Positions 7,484-14,031 of a DNA stretch of 19,397 nt are shown piece by piece. The DNA comes from Candidatus Thorarchaeota archaeon (lineage in GTDB: Archaea; Asgardarchaeota; Thorarchaeia; Thorarchaeales; Thorarchaeaceae): the NCBI GenBank assembly GCA_030638785.1, contig DAOWDY010000082.1, positions 1-19,397 on the forward strand, in the 5' to 3' direction. Both the position numbers and the translations under genes were made by a program. Every line of letters begins with the position of its first letter. The first letter of the stretch is position 1. Under the pieces are notes generated by a model. The model searched no databases. It was given only the letters and a program-made list of their open reading frames with translations, and was not told the origin of the DNA.

Positions 7484-8962
7484 TTATCGTCCCTCCCTGA
7501 CCCATTCAGGAATTTGAAGGATATTTTTGGCTACTCGTAAAAGCGCTGTTAGTCTTCTAATACGCCCATTCATAGAAAACATTAGATTCATTCTTCTATA
7601 GGTCATGTTGGAATTTGTCAGCTTGTCAGGATTCATTATCTTGGTAGGGTCCCATTGCTGACGAATATCCGTATACTGTCTGAACTCATCTGGTTGAAAC
7701 TTCTCAAGATAGACCGTGTTCTGCAACCCGAGTGTGTAAAGCTTTGCACCCAGTTTGTACGCTTCTTTTACCAAGTGATGAAGCATTGATTTACCTGACA
7801 TGAAGTGCATCCAATGGCGATGATCCGAAGGAGCAAAAGCGCAGAATCGGAAGTTTGTTTCAGGTCCAAGTACTACATAGAAACACGAATTGATTTTGTA
7901 TTTCTTGGCAATCTTATACATCTTCTCAGTAAGTTTAGGAACAGCATCTGGCTTTATCCAAAAATTCTGCATGGATAGAGTCGGAACCTCTAATTTCAGT
8001 TTCATTTCAATGATGAATCTGTCATCCCAATTCTTTTCGTAGAAGGATTGTCCTGCATCAATACCACCTGCTGATTCGAATACATCCCGAGCCATTTTCA
8101 AACCCTGTTCTACTTCCTCCTTGGTCCCGTCATAAGTGACAATGATGAAGCAGCCATTCTTTGAGTGAGGTGGAAGTCCTCCTTGACTTCTCCATTCATA
8201 TTCGATATCTGTAATCCTTAGATATACAGGTTTGAGGGATGCATTGGCAATCCATCTTGCCATGTCGCAGGCTTTCTCAACAGAATCAAACGCAAACATC
8301 AGCCCATCAACGCTTTCTGGCTTTGCACGAATCTTCAGCTTCAATGATACTACTACACCAGCAATACCACTTGTTCCGTAGAAAGTTTTCATATCATCGC
8401 CAGTGACAGTATCAATTGTACCATCGGGGCGAACGACATTCATCTCCAGTATGTTATCTAGCATATTTCCAAACTTTGGAGTACCTATTCCAGCCTTTCC
8501 GCCAATAGCTAACCAACCACCAAGAGTTGATGCTGGAGCACTCTGAGGGGTTACTCGTAATGCAAGGTTTTGCCTACCAAGTTTGATTTCAAGAACTTCC
8601 CAAACTATCCCTGCTTGCACATGAACCCACATTTCATCTGAATTTATGCTAAGGATCTTGTCAAGCACCTTTGTATCTAAGATTATTCCACCGCGTGTGG
8701 GACTTGCGGACCCGTAATAGCAAGTACCTCCACCTCTGGGTACAACAGGTATCTTCTTCTTTGACGCAAACGCAAGGATAGTCGAAACCTGCTCTGTGGA
8801 TGTTGGCCAGGCAACATAATCTGCTAGCCATTTCTTTTTCCATCTATAGTGATAGTATGGGATTCCTGTTGTATCGCCACTAGCGGATAGACGCTCGGTC
8901 ATACTTGAACTGACCCATGATAGCTCTGATAACTCTCGTACATCTTGGATAACCTGATTCAA
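7484..8962 (-). CDS. FAD-binding oxidase/dehydrogenase, GlcD-like (second flavoprotein of the operon)
   Basis: A 492-residue flavoprotein of the FAD_binding_4 (PCMH) plus FAD-oxidase C-terminal domain class, to which glycolate oxidase GlcD, D-lactate dehydrogenases and alkylglycerone-phosphate synthase belong. The FAD phosphate loop is VPRGGGTCYYGSASPTRGG (about residues 74-92), followed by APASTLGGWLAIGG and GIGTPKFGNMLDN (about 142-170) and YGTSGIAGVV (195-204). The C-terminal motif DPTKIMNPDK (about 438-447) is the family's usual end; a basic, amphipathic tail of about 45 residues follows and might touch the membrane. The start is TTG 8962: AGGAGGT stands exactly 6 bases upstream and overlaps the stop of the preceding gene. 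The substrate cannot be told from sequence; a 2-hydroxyacid is the default. It differs strongly from the other FAD protein of the operon, so it is not a recent duplicate. Confidence 0.88.
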   Translation of the reverse strand: MNQVIQDVRELSELSWVSSSMTERLSASGDTTGIPYYHYRWKKKWLADYVAWPTSTEQVSTILAFASKKKIPVVPRGGGTCYYGSASPTRGGIILDTKVLDKILSINSDEMWVHVQAGIVWEVLEIKLGRQNLALRVTPQSAPASTLGGWLAIGGKAGIGTPKFGNMLDNILEMNVVRPDGTIDTVTGDDMKTFYGTSGIAGVVVSLKLKIRAKPESVDGLMFAFDSVEKACDMARWIANASLKPVYLRITDIEYEWRSQGGLPPHSKNGCFIIVTYDGTKEEVEQGLKMARDVFESAGGIDAGQSFYEKNWDDRFIIEMKLKLEVPTLSMQNFWIKPDAVPKLTEKMYKIAKKYKINSCFYVVLGPETNFRFCAFAPSDHRHWMHFMSGKSMLHHLVKEAYKLGAKLYTLGLQNTVYLEKFQPDEFRQYTDIRQQWDPTKIMNPDKLTNSNMTYRRMNLMFSMNGRIRRLTALLRVAKNILQIPEWVREGR

Positions 8963-8968
8963 CTCGAA

Positions 8969-8975
8969 ACCTCCT
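8969..8975 (-). promoter_or_regulatory. Strong Shine-Dalgarno fixing a TTG start
   Basis: AGGAGGT on the minus strand is a near-complete anti-Shine-Dalgarno match, 6 bases before TTG 8962. It includes part of the TAG stop of the membrane-protein gene (8974-8976), so stop and ribosome site overlap and the two genes are probably translationally coupled. Confidence 0.7.
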
Positions 8976-9348
8976 ACATCAAGAACTGGATATATCCCAT
9001 GACAAAGACAACAGTCCAGGATACTAGAGCAACCAACCCGGGTATTTTCGTCCTAACCCCTGAAATACCAGTTACAAAAGCAGCGATTCCAAACACGTAC
9101 CCGATTGTACCTAGGATGATATGTATCAAGTGGAATAGGTCCACTGAAGGACCCAAGACAGCAGTTGTTGCAGGTATTATTCCAATAATGTTGATTGTAG
9201 TTAGCAACAAAGATAGTCCTGCACATACCCCGTGTGCAAAAGTGTATTTCTCCTTCGAGATCTGGTACAACAGAGTTCCAATAGCCAGTAAGATAATTGC
9301 TGGAAGTCCTAGTATTATAGTCATATGATAATTTGGAATTAACTGCAT
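8974..9348 (-). CDS. Small four-helix membrane protein with histidines (DUF420-like?)
   Basis: A 124-residue integral membrane protein with four hydrophobic segments at about residues 9-29, 37-60, 70-95 and 103-123. Histidines lie at the segment starts: H8, H39, H73 and H76. If the helices alternate, H8 and H73/H76 fall on the same side of the membrane, which would permit a bis-histidine haem or a quinone site; this is inference. Size, helix count and histidines recall DUF420 (CtaM/YozB) proteins, but I cannot confirm membership. AAGGAGAG (9363 to 9356) precedes ATG 9348. It sits between two FAD oxidase genes with gaps of 25 and 11 bp, so it is very likely a subunit or anchor of the same complex. 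Confidence 0.75.
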   Translation of the reverse strand: MQLIPNYHMTIILGLPAIILLAIGTLLYQISKEKYTFAHGVCAGLSLLLTTINIIGIIPATTAVLGPSVDLFHLIHIILGTIGYVFGIAAFVTGISGVRTKIPGLVALVSWTVVFVMGYIQFLM

Positions 9349-9373
9349 ATTCTTTCTCTCCTTTCATTTCATA

Positions 9374-11101
9374 TTAATGCCAGATTTTTCGGAATAGTCT
9401 CATGAAAGGTCCGCCTATTGACAATACAAATCCCATAGGAATAAGATTCACAAACTCAACCAGAATATATCCAATACACATCCCTAACCAGAATGCAATG
9501 ATGAAGTCAAATACTGTCACTGGTACAAGCCATGGGACATAGGCTCCCATTATACTTGGAAATAGAAGACCGGCTAAGTATAGTACGATTGGAACCGCTA
9601 TTGATGCAACAACCATGATTAGAAGATTGAATCGCATTGAAAGATTCAATGGACCTGAGAATACTTTGTTTGGATTAACAGATTTCTTGGGATCCATACG
9701 TTGCTTAAGATCTGCCATTTGTCCAAGTTTCTTCTTACCATAGTATGATCTAGAATGTGGCACGTTCCACATTCCAATACTATATGCTCTTCCACCGTTC
9801 TTTATCCCAATATCAATAAAGTCTAGAGACCTATACCATCCTAGGAGGAACGGGATTCTTCGCCGCTCATCATCAAGAAACCATGCTAATGCTGCGACTT
9901 CGCCCATGTTAGTGATTGCACCCTCTACTGCAAATTGCTCTCCTTTGAAGTGATCATCAATGTTTTTTAGAAAGGCTTCAAGGTTTTCCAATGGAACATA
10001 GACCTCTGATGGTGCTAGGCTTGGCCCAAGTCGCTTTATCCTCATTGGATAGAATCGTTCTCCCCATTCATGATTTGCCAGCTCATCGGGCTCGATAGTA
10101 CCATTATGGCGCTTTACGAAATGATGAAATTTCTCCACCTCTCCAGCCACCTCATCATCCGTCCCCTCGTATGTGCTTAGAATTATCCAATGTCCGGAAG
10201 TTTCAGGAGCTTGTTCAACCTCTTCCAACATGTGATAGAATGCGTTTGTAACGAAGTGTAAGTAGAATGGTCGTGTAGCCTCAAGAATGTCCTTGAGGGC
10301 ATGAATCATGAGTTTGCGGCTTCTAAACGATGCTACCATCGGTCTAATGTTGAGAAGTGGAATTAGCTTTAGAACAACTTTCGTGATTATACCTAATGCA
10401 CCATTACTGTCAACAAAAAGGTCTGACACGTCGTCACTAAACTGATCGTGGTCTGTAGGTGCCCAAACATATGCATCTGAACCTGGATAGTAATTATACA
10501 CTGGCTCTTTTCGATTGGCTGAGAGTTGTTGGCCATCTGTCTTTGTTCTTATGACAGAACCATCAGGAAGTACGACTTCCAAATCCACAACCTGATCTTT
10601 TATTCCACCATATTTCGTACTACCTATTCCTGTCCCTCCAGCTGCAACCCATCCTCCAACAGTGCTTGATGGTGCACTTGATGGATACGCTGCTACTGAC
10701 AAACCTTCATCCTCAAGAACCTCAAGGAGATTTCCCCAGATTATACCAGCACCAACTTCAACGGTCATGTTTTCTTTATCAATGCTATAGACCTCATTCA
10801 TGCGAGTCATTTCAATAATGAGTCCATTTCTTGTGGGCAACGCACCGCCATAACCACTCGTTCCATGACCCCTTGGTACAATGGGAATTCCTATTGTGCT
10901 ACAGAACTTCAAAAGATTAGAAACGATTTCAGTTGTTGTTGGTTGAGCAATTGCATCAGCTTTCGTCTTCAGAAGATCATTGACAAGACCGGGAAGTGCC
11001 GCGATGTCGCTTGAATAAAGATCCCTCATGTAGTCTTCTGAAGAAAAGTAGTCCTCTCCAACTATGTCCGCAAGTTCTTGCAGCTCTTTCCGTTTGATCA
11101 T
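9374..11101 (-). CDS. Membrane-anchored FAD-binding oxidase/dehydrogenase, GlcD-like
   Basis: First gene of the four-gene operon, 575 residues. Residues 1 to about 480 form a GlcD-type flavoprotein: FAD loop VPRGHGTSGYGGALPTRNG (about 75-93), APSSTVGGWVAAGGTGIG (about 143-160), and end motif DPKKSVNPNK (about 470-479). About 90 further residues hold two to three membrane helices (about 493-515, 523-552 and possibly 553-565) and a basic end (FMRLFRKIWH). Ordinary GlcD proteins lack this anchor. The frame is open to TTG 11110, but AGGAGA at 11116-11111 lies 9 bases before ATG 11101 and almost touches the TTG, so ATG 11101 is the start. Together with the following membrane protein, second flavoprotein and CCG protein it probably forms a membrane dehydrogenase feeding a quinone; the substrate is unknown. 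Confidence 0.88.
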   Translation of the reverse strand: MIKRKELQELADIVGEDYFSSEDYMRDLYSSDIAALPGLVNDLLKTKADAIAQPTTTEIVSNLLKFCSTIGIPIVPRGHGTSGYGGALPTRNGLIIEMTRMNEVYSIDKENMTVEVGAGIIWGNLLEVLEDEGLSVAAYPSSAPSSTVGGWVAAGGTGIGSTKYGGIKDQVVDLEVVLPDGSVIRTKTDGQQLSANRKEPVYNYYPGSDAYVWAPTDHDQFSDDVSDLFVDSNGALGIITKVVLKLIPLLNIRPMVASFRSRKLMIHALKDILEATRPFYLHFVTNAFYHMLEEVEQAPETSGHWIILSTYEGTDDEVAGEVEKFHHFVKRHNGTIEPDELANHEWGERFYPMRIKRLGPSLAPSEVYVPLENLEAFLKNIDDHFKGEQFAVEGAITNMGEVAALAWFLDDERRRIPFLLGWYRSLDFIDIGIKNGGRAYSIGMWNVPHSRSYYGKKKLGQMADLKQRMDPKKSVNPNKVFSGPLNLSMRFNLLIMVVASIAVPIVLYLAGLLFPSIMGAYVPWLVPVTVFDFIIAFWLGMCIGYILVEFVNLIPMGFVLSIGGPFMRLFRKIWH

Positions 11102-11315
11102 TGTAACCAATCTCCTAGAGCTCTCTCTTCCATTTATTTGTGAATGGTTTTGTACTAAATACGTATCACTTTTGATGGAAGTTTCTATCTGAAACTATCT
11201 GTAGCCCATAAGAGCATATCGGAAAACTTCACGCATCAATTGTTCGATTGGTTATTCACATAACGTAGTTAATTTTGAATGGATGGTTGCGAAATGTACC
11301 TAGTATCAGCACTGA
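11102..11315 (-). promoter_or_regulatory. Intergenic region upstream of the FAD/Fe-S operon
   Basis: A 214-bp stretch without a gene. On the minus strand TATTTAGTA (11161 to 11153) is a possible TATA box, giving a start near 11131 and a leader of about 30 bases that contains the Shine-Dalgarno sequence. Upstream of it AGTTTC-TATCT-GAAACT at 11180-11196 is a perfect 6-bp inverted repeat with a 5-base centre, suitably placed for a regulator. At 11300-11319, over the stop of the upstream gene, CTAGTATCAG and CTGACTAG could form a small imperfect hairpin. All of these are weak, position-based calls. Confidence 0.3.
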
Positions 11316-12374
11316 CTAGTGTAATCGTTGAAGCACAAAGTCTGCAATCATCATTAGAAGTGCCTCATTCGAAAAATTGTGTCCGACTAAAGATTTCTTT
11401 GCCTTAGATACGTACTCTCTAGCGAGTTCAATTGCGTGTGGAATTGCATTCGTTTTATGAATTAACTCAAGTGCATAAGCTGTATCACCTTGAGATAACA
11501 GTTTAAGACATTTTATTCTCTGATCCTCCGAACACGCATCTAAAGCATGAACAAGTGCATAGCTACATCTCTGAGATAAAAGATCAGAATGAACGGACTT
11601 GCCTGTGATTTCTTTTGAAGAGATGATATTTAGAATGTCGTCACGAATCTGAAATGCATATCCAAGATTCTCACCGTAATCCTTGAGGGCTCCGCATTGC
11701 AATGGTGTCCCTCCCCCCACAGAAGCGCCCATATTTGTGGCAGTTCTGATGAAAGAAACGGTCTTCTTCTCTATCATGTTAAGATAACTATCTTTTGTCA
11801 TTACATCTGGATTATCTGCTTGCATCAACATGTCAGCGGCTTCACCTTCACACATGCGGATGCCGCCATCAGCTACTTCTAAGAGAATTTCTGGAGTCGC
11901 ATGTTTTCCAATCATCCGGATAGCTTGAGCGATGAGCAAGTCTCCCGCAAGGATTGCCATCTTCTGACCAAATTTCTCATGCGTTGACTGTACTCCTCTT
12001 CTCAATGGATCCTCATCGATTACATCATCATGTATCAGACTGGCTGTTTGAGCAAACTCCGTTGCGATTGCAAAAGGAATGGACTTGTTAGCATTTCCCC
12101 CGACTGCTTCACATGACAAGACGACGAGTAGAGATCGCAATCTCTTGCCCCCCGCCCTAAGTAGATAGGCTGCGGTTTCATAGAGTATCTTTGGCTCTCC
12201 ACTCCCTGTACCTAGAAATTTCTCAATCTCTCCGTTAATGAGATTCAAATGGTTTCGAATTACCTCACTCTTGGAAAGTTCGTTGAGAAATTCTATCTCG
12301 CCATTAGATGAATCAGTTTGCCCGAATGTGTCAGAATCTGAATCTTCTGCAGTGACACTGTCTCTTTCAGGCAA
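11316..12374 (-). CDS. Trans-polyprenyl diphosphate synthase, probably long-chain
   Basis: Condenses isopentenyl diphosphate units onto an allylic primer. 352 residues. LLRAGGKRLR (about 71-80) binds isopentenyl diphosphate; the first Asp-rich motif is HDDVIDEDPLRRG (D116, D117, D120); the second is FQIRDDILNI, where the usual last Asp is Asn249. The residues just before the first motif are TASLIHDD: the fifth position upstream is Ala, as in hexa- to octaprenyl synthases such as IspB, whereas archaeal geranylgeranyl synthases usually have an aromatic residue there. Long chains, as in quinone tails, are therefore likelier. About 35 Ser/Asp-rich residues precede the fold. TTG 12374 is the only early start and has AGGAG 9 bases upstream. 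It diverges from a MenA-like prenyltransferase gene, which fits a quinone-tail role. Geranylgeranyl synthase remains the alternative. Confidence 0.88.
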   Translation of the reverse strand: MPERDSVTAEDSDSDTFGQTDSSNGEIEFLNELSKSEVIRNHLNLINGEIEKFLGTGSGEPKILYETAAYLLRAGGKRLRSLLVVLSCEAVGGNANKSIPFAIATEFAQTASLIHDDVIDEDPLRRGVQSTHEKFGQKMAILAGDLLIAQAIRMIGKHATPEILLEVADGGIRMCEGEAADMLMQADNPDVMTKDSYLNMIEKKTVSFIRTATNMGASVGGGTPLQCGALKDYGENLGYAFQIRDDILNIISSKEITGKSVHSDLLSQRCSYALVHALDACSEDQRIKCLKLLSQGDTAYALELIHKTNAIPHAIELAREYVSKAKKSLVGHNFSNEALLMMIADFVLQRLH

Positions 12375-12427
12375 CTATAATGACTCCTATCTAGTGCAAT
12401 TGCGTTCTTCACAATTCCATTTCCCCT

Positions 12428-12464
12428 ATTAAGGAATTCTGACAAAGAGTAACAGTTTTTTAAG
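12428..12464. promoter_or_regulatory. Divergent promoter region of the prenyl synthase and prenyltransferase genes
   Basis: In the 119-bp gap, TTTTTTAA at 12457-12464 lies about 30 bases before ATG 12494, suggesting an almost leaderless plus-strand transcript. On the minus strand CCTTAATAG (12435 to 12428) would place a start near 12405, leaving room for the AGGAG at 12388-12384. Both are TATA-like by position and composition only. Confidence 0.35.
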
Positions 12465-12493
12465 GGTCAGTGTTGAGCGCGTGACGACTGAAA

Positions 12494-13534
12494 ATGAACG
12501 AACAGGATGCATCAAATAAAAAACCAAGTAAGGCAAAAATCTGGCTCCTTGAGATTCGAGCTCCTTTCCTAACTGCAGCGATTGTTCCCGTTTTTCTCGG
12601 AACAGCAGTGGCATGGGCAACTAGAGGAGTGCTTATGCTTGATGTATTCTTACTTACTCTCATCGCAGGGGTTTGCCTTCACATTGGAGCAAATGTATCC
12701 AATGATTATTTTGATCACACATCTGATAGGACTGGTAGCGATGATATCAATGTCGAATTCATAAGACCATTTACTGGCGGAAGCAGGATGATTCAACTTG
12801 GGTATCTATCTCCAAGAGAAGTTCTTGTTGGTTCGTTCGTGTTCTTTGCTATCGCTGGATTGATTGGTGTATATCTAGCATTAACCCGCGATCTGTTCAT
12901 CTTGGTTCTCGGCATCATTGGTGCAGGTTCTGGGTTCTTCTACACTGCACCACCATTCAGATTTGTGAAACGTGGAATTGGGGAAATCTTCATTGGGCTT
13001 AATTTTGGAGTGCTTATGACCTTCGGAGCGTACTTCGTCCAAGCGCTTGATTATGCATGGGAACCAATTATTGCTTCAATACCAATTGCACTACTCATTG
13101 CTGGTGTTCTATATATCAATGAGTTCGCAGACTTCAAAGCTGATAGAGATTCTGGCAAAAAGACTATGGTAGTCAGACTTGGTCGAGCGCGTGCAGCGAA
13201 GGGATATGTCGTTCTGGTTTTGGTGGTTTTCATTTGGAATCCAGTGTTCGTATTGTTACAGCTACTACCAATAGAATCTCTTCTTGCATTGACACTGGTC
13301 CCTCTAGGGGTGGTTGGAGTAAGGACAGCTCTAAGAGCATACGATAATCCGGGACACCTTGTTCCAGCGAATGTTGCCACAATCCTCATGCATCTCCTTG
13401 TAGGTTTATACATGTCTGTAGGCTACATTCTTGCACTGCTTGGTACAGATATTTTCATTGATATCATTGTAGGTGCAGTGATGTTTATCGTTGTAATGTA
13501 CTACTATCGGAAATTGACGAAACCACCTGGCTGA
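12494..13534 (+). CDS. UbiA-superfamily prenyltransferase, MenA-like
   Basis: Integral membrane enzyme of 346 residues with about eight to nine hydrophobic helices. The first Asp-rich motif is NVSNDYFDHTSD (N70, D71, D74, D78); the second is NEFADFKADRDSGKKT (D213, D217, D219). PFTGGSRMIQLGYLSPREV (about 92-110) between them is typical of 1,4-dihydroxy-2-naphthoate polyprenyltransferase (MenA, menaquinone synthesis) and not of the archaeal lipid enzyme digeranylgeranylglyceryl phosphate synthase, which usually continues NDYFD with an Ile/Asp-Asn-Pro-rich loop. It should attach a polyprenyl tail, perhaps made by the divergent gene next door, to an aromatic ring. No other menaquinone gene is in the window, so the exact acceptor is unproven. 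Its last 50 bp overlap the convergent split-barrel gene. ATG 12494 has no Shine-Dalgarno; a near-leaderless message is likely. Confidence 0.88.
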   Translation: MNEQDASNKKPSKAKIWLLEIRAPFLTAAIVPVFLGTAVAWATRGVLMLDVFLLTLIAGVCLHIGANVSNDYFDHTSDRTGSDDINVEFIRPFTGGSRMIQLGYLSPREVLVGSFVFFAIAGLIGVYLALTRDLFILVLGIIGAGSGFFYTAPPFRFVKRGIGEIFIGLNFGVLMTFGAYFVQALDYAWEPIIASIPIALLIAGVLYINEFADFKADRDSGKKTMVVRLGRARAAKGYVVLVLVVFIWNPVFVLLQLLPIESLLALTLVPLGVVGVRTALRAYDNPGHLVPANVATILMHLLVGLYMSVGYILALLGTDIFIDIIVGAVMFIVVMYYYRKLTKPPG

Positions 13535-14030
13535 ACTTGTATATCGGTTTCTCATAGTGGGGATTAAGCCATTTGAAGAAATGAACACCCTTCCAATAAT
13601 GAAGTATACGAGGGATAACCTCGATAAAGACTCTTGACCCCAACGGAAAGCCTGTACCGAGGAAGAGCAAGTATTTACCAAAATACTTGTTCATGATGAC
13701 ATCACCAATTTCCTCGATATCAACAATATTCGCTCTGCCGCGAATGAGAACTCCACAATTACCTGCAGGAGACTCGGGATCTCGATTGTCAACGGTGACA
13801 GATACTCTATTGTTTATTCTGATGTTTCTGGCCTTCCTGCTATTCTCCCCTGTTATCATGTATATTCGTAGACGTGCTTCATCCCAGACATAGAACATCG
13901 TTGTAATATGAGGATTAGAATCAGCTTCTACAGTGCTCAAGTATGAAAAGAATTGATTCTCAAGAAGATTCATTGCGGCTCTTGGCACTGGTTTCTGAGC
14001 TTTCAACTTTATTACTAATTCTGAAGTCAT
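13485..14030 (-). CDS. Flavin-binding split-barrel protein (pyridoxamine 5'-phosphate oxidase-like)
   Basis: A 181-residue soluble protein of the split beta-barrel superfamily that binds FMN, F420 or haem. The order of elements is typical: FFSYLSTVEADSNPHITTM (about 27-45), FYVWDEARLRIYMITGENS (46-64), RKARNIRINNRVSVTVDN (65-82, the phosphate-binding Arg/Lys cluster and following strand), GVLIRGRANIVD (93-104) and final strand RVFIEVIPRILHYWKG (133-148). The reaction is unknown; the superfamily includes oxidases, reductases and haem-binding proteins. Its start follows the previous gene's stop by one base (TAG-T-ATG), with GAGGG 6 bases upstream, so translation is coupled. It resembles the C-terminal half of that upstream protein, suggesting an old duplication. 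Its 3' end overlaps the converging prenyltransferase gene by 50 bp. Confidence 0.82.
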   Translation of the reverse strand: MTSELVIKLKAQKPVPRAAMNLLENQFFSYLSTVEADSNPHITTMFYVWDEARLRIYMITGENSRKARNIRINNRVSVTVDNRDPESPAGNCGVLIRGRANIVDIEEIGDVIMNKYFGKYLLFLGTGFPLGSRVFIEVIPRILHYWKGVHFFKWLNPHYEKPIYKFSQVVSSISDSSTLQR

Positions 14031-14031
14031 A

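Noticed and set aside
8945..9328. Long plus-strand open frame opposite the small membrane protein.
   Set aside because: It is antisense to a hydrophobic gene with a good ribosome site and operon context, and has no Shine-Dalgarno of its own.
10851..10880. His in RGHGTSGYGG of the first FAD oxidase taken as a covalent FAD attachment site as in cytokinin or aldonolactone oxidases.
   Set aside because: In those enzymes the His occupies the position of the Thr in GGGT; here it is two residues earlier, so covalent linkage is not supported.
11102..11315. Search of this and the other intergenic regions for tRNA genes.
   Set aside because: No cloverleaf with a GTTCRANNC arm and matching acceptor stem could be drawn.
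4460..12356. A 17-base string (AATCTGAATCTTCTGCA) shared between the flavoprotein gene and the polyprenyl synthase gene region.
   Set aside because: Both copies lie inside coding sequence, in unrelated proteins and without flanking similarity; chance is the best explanation.
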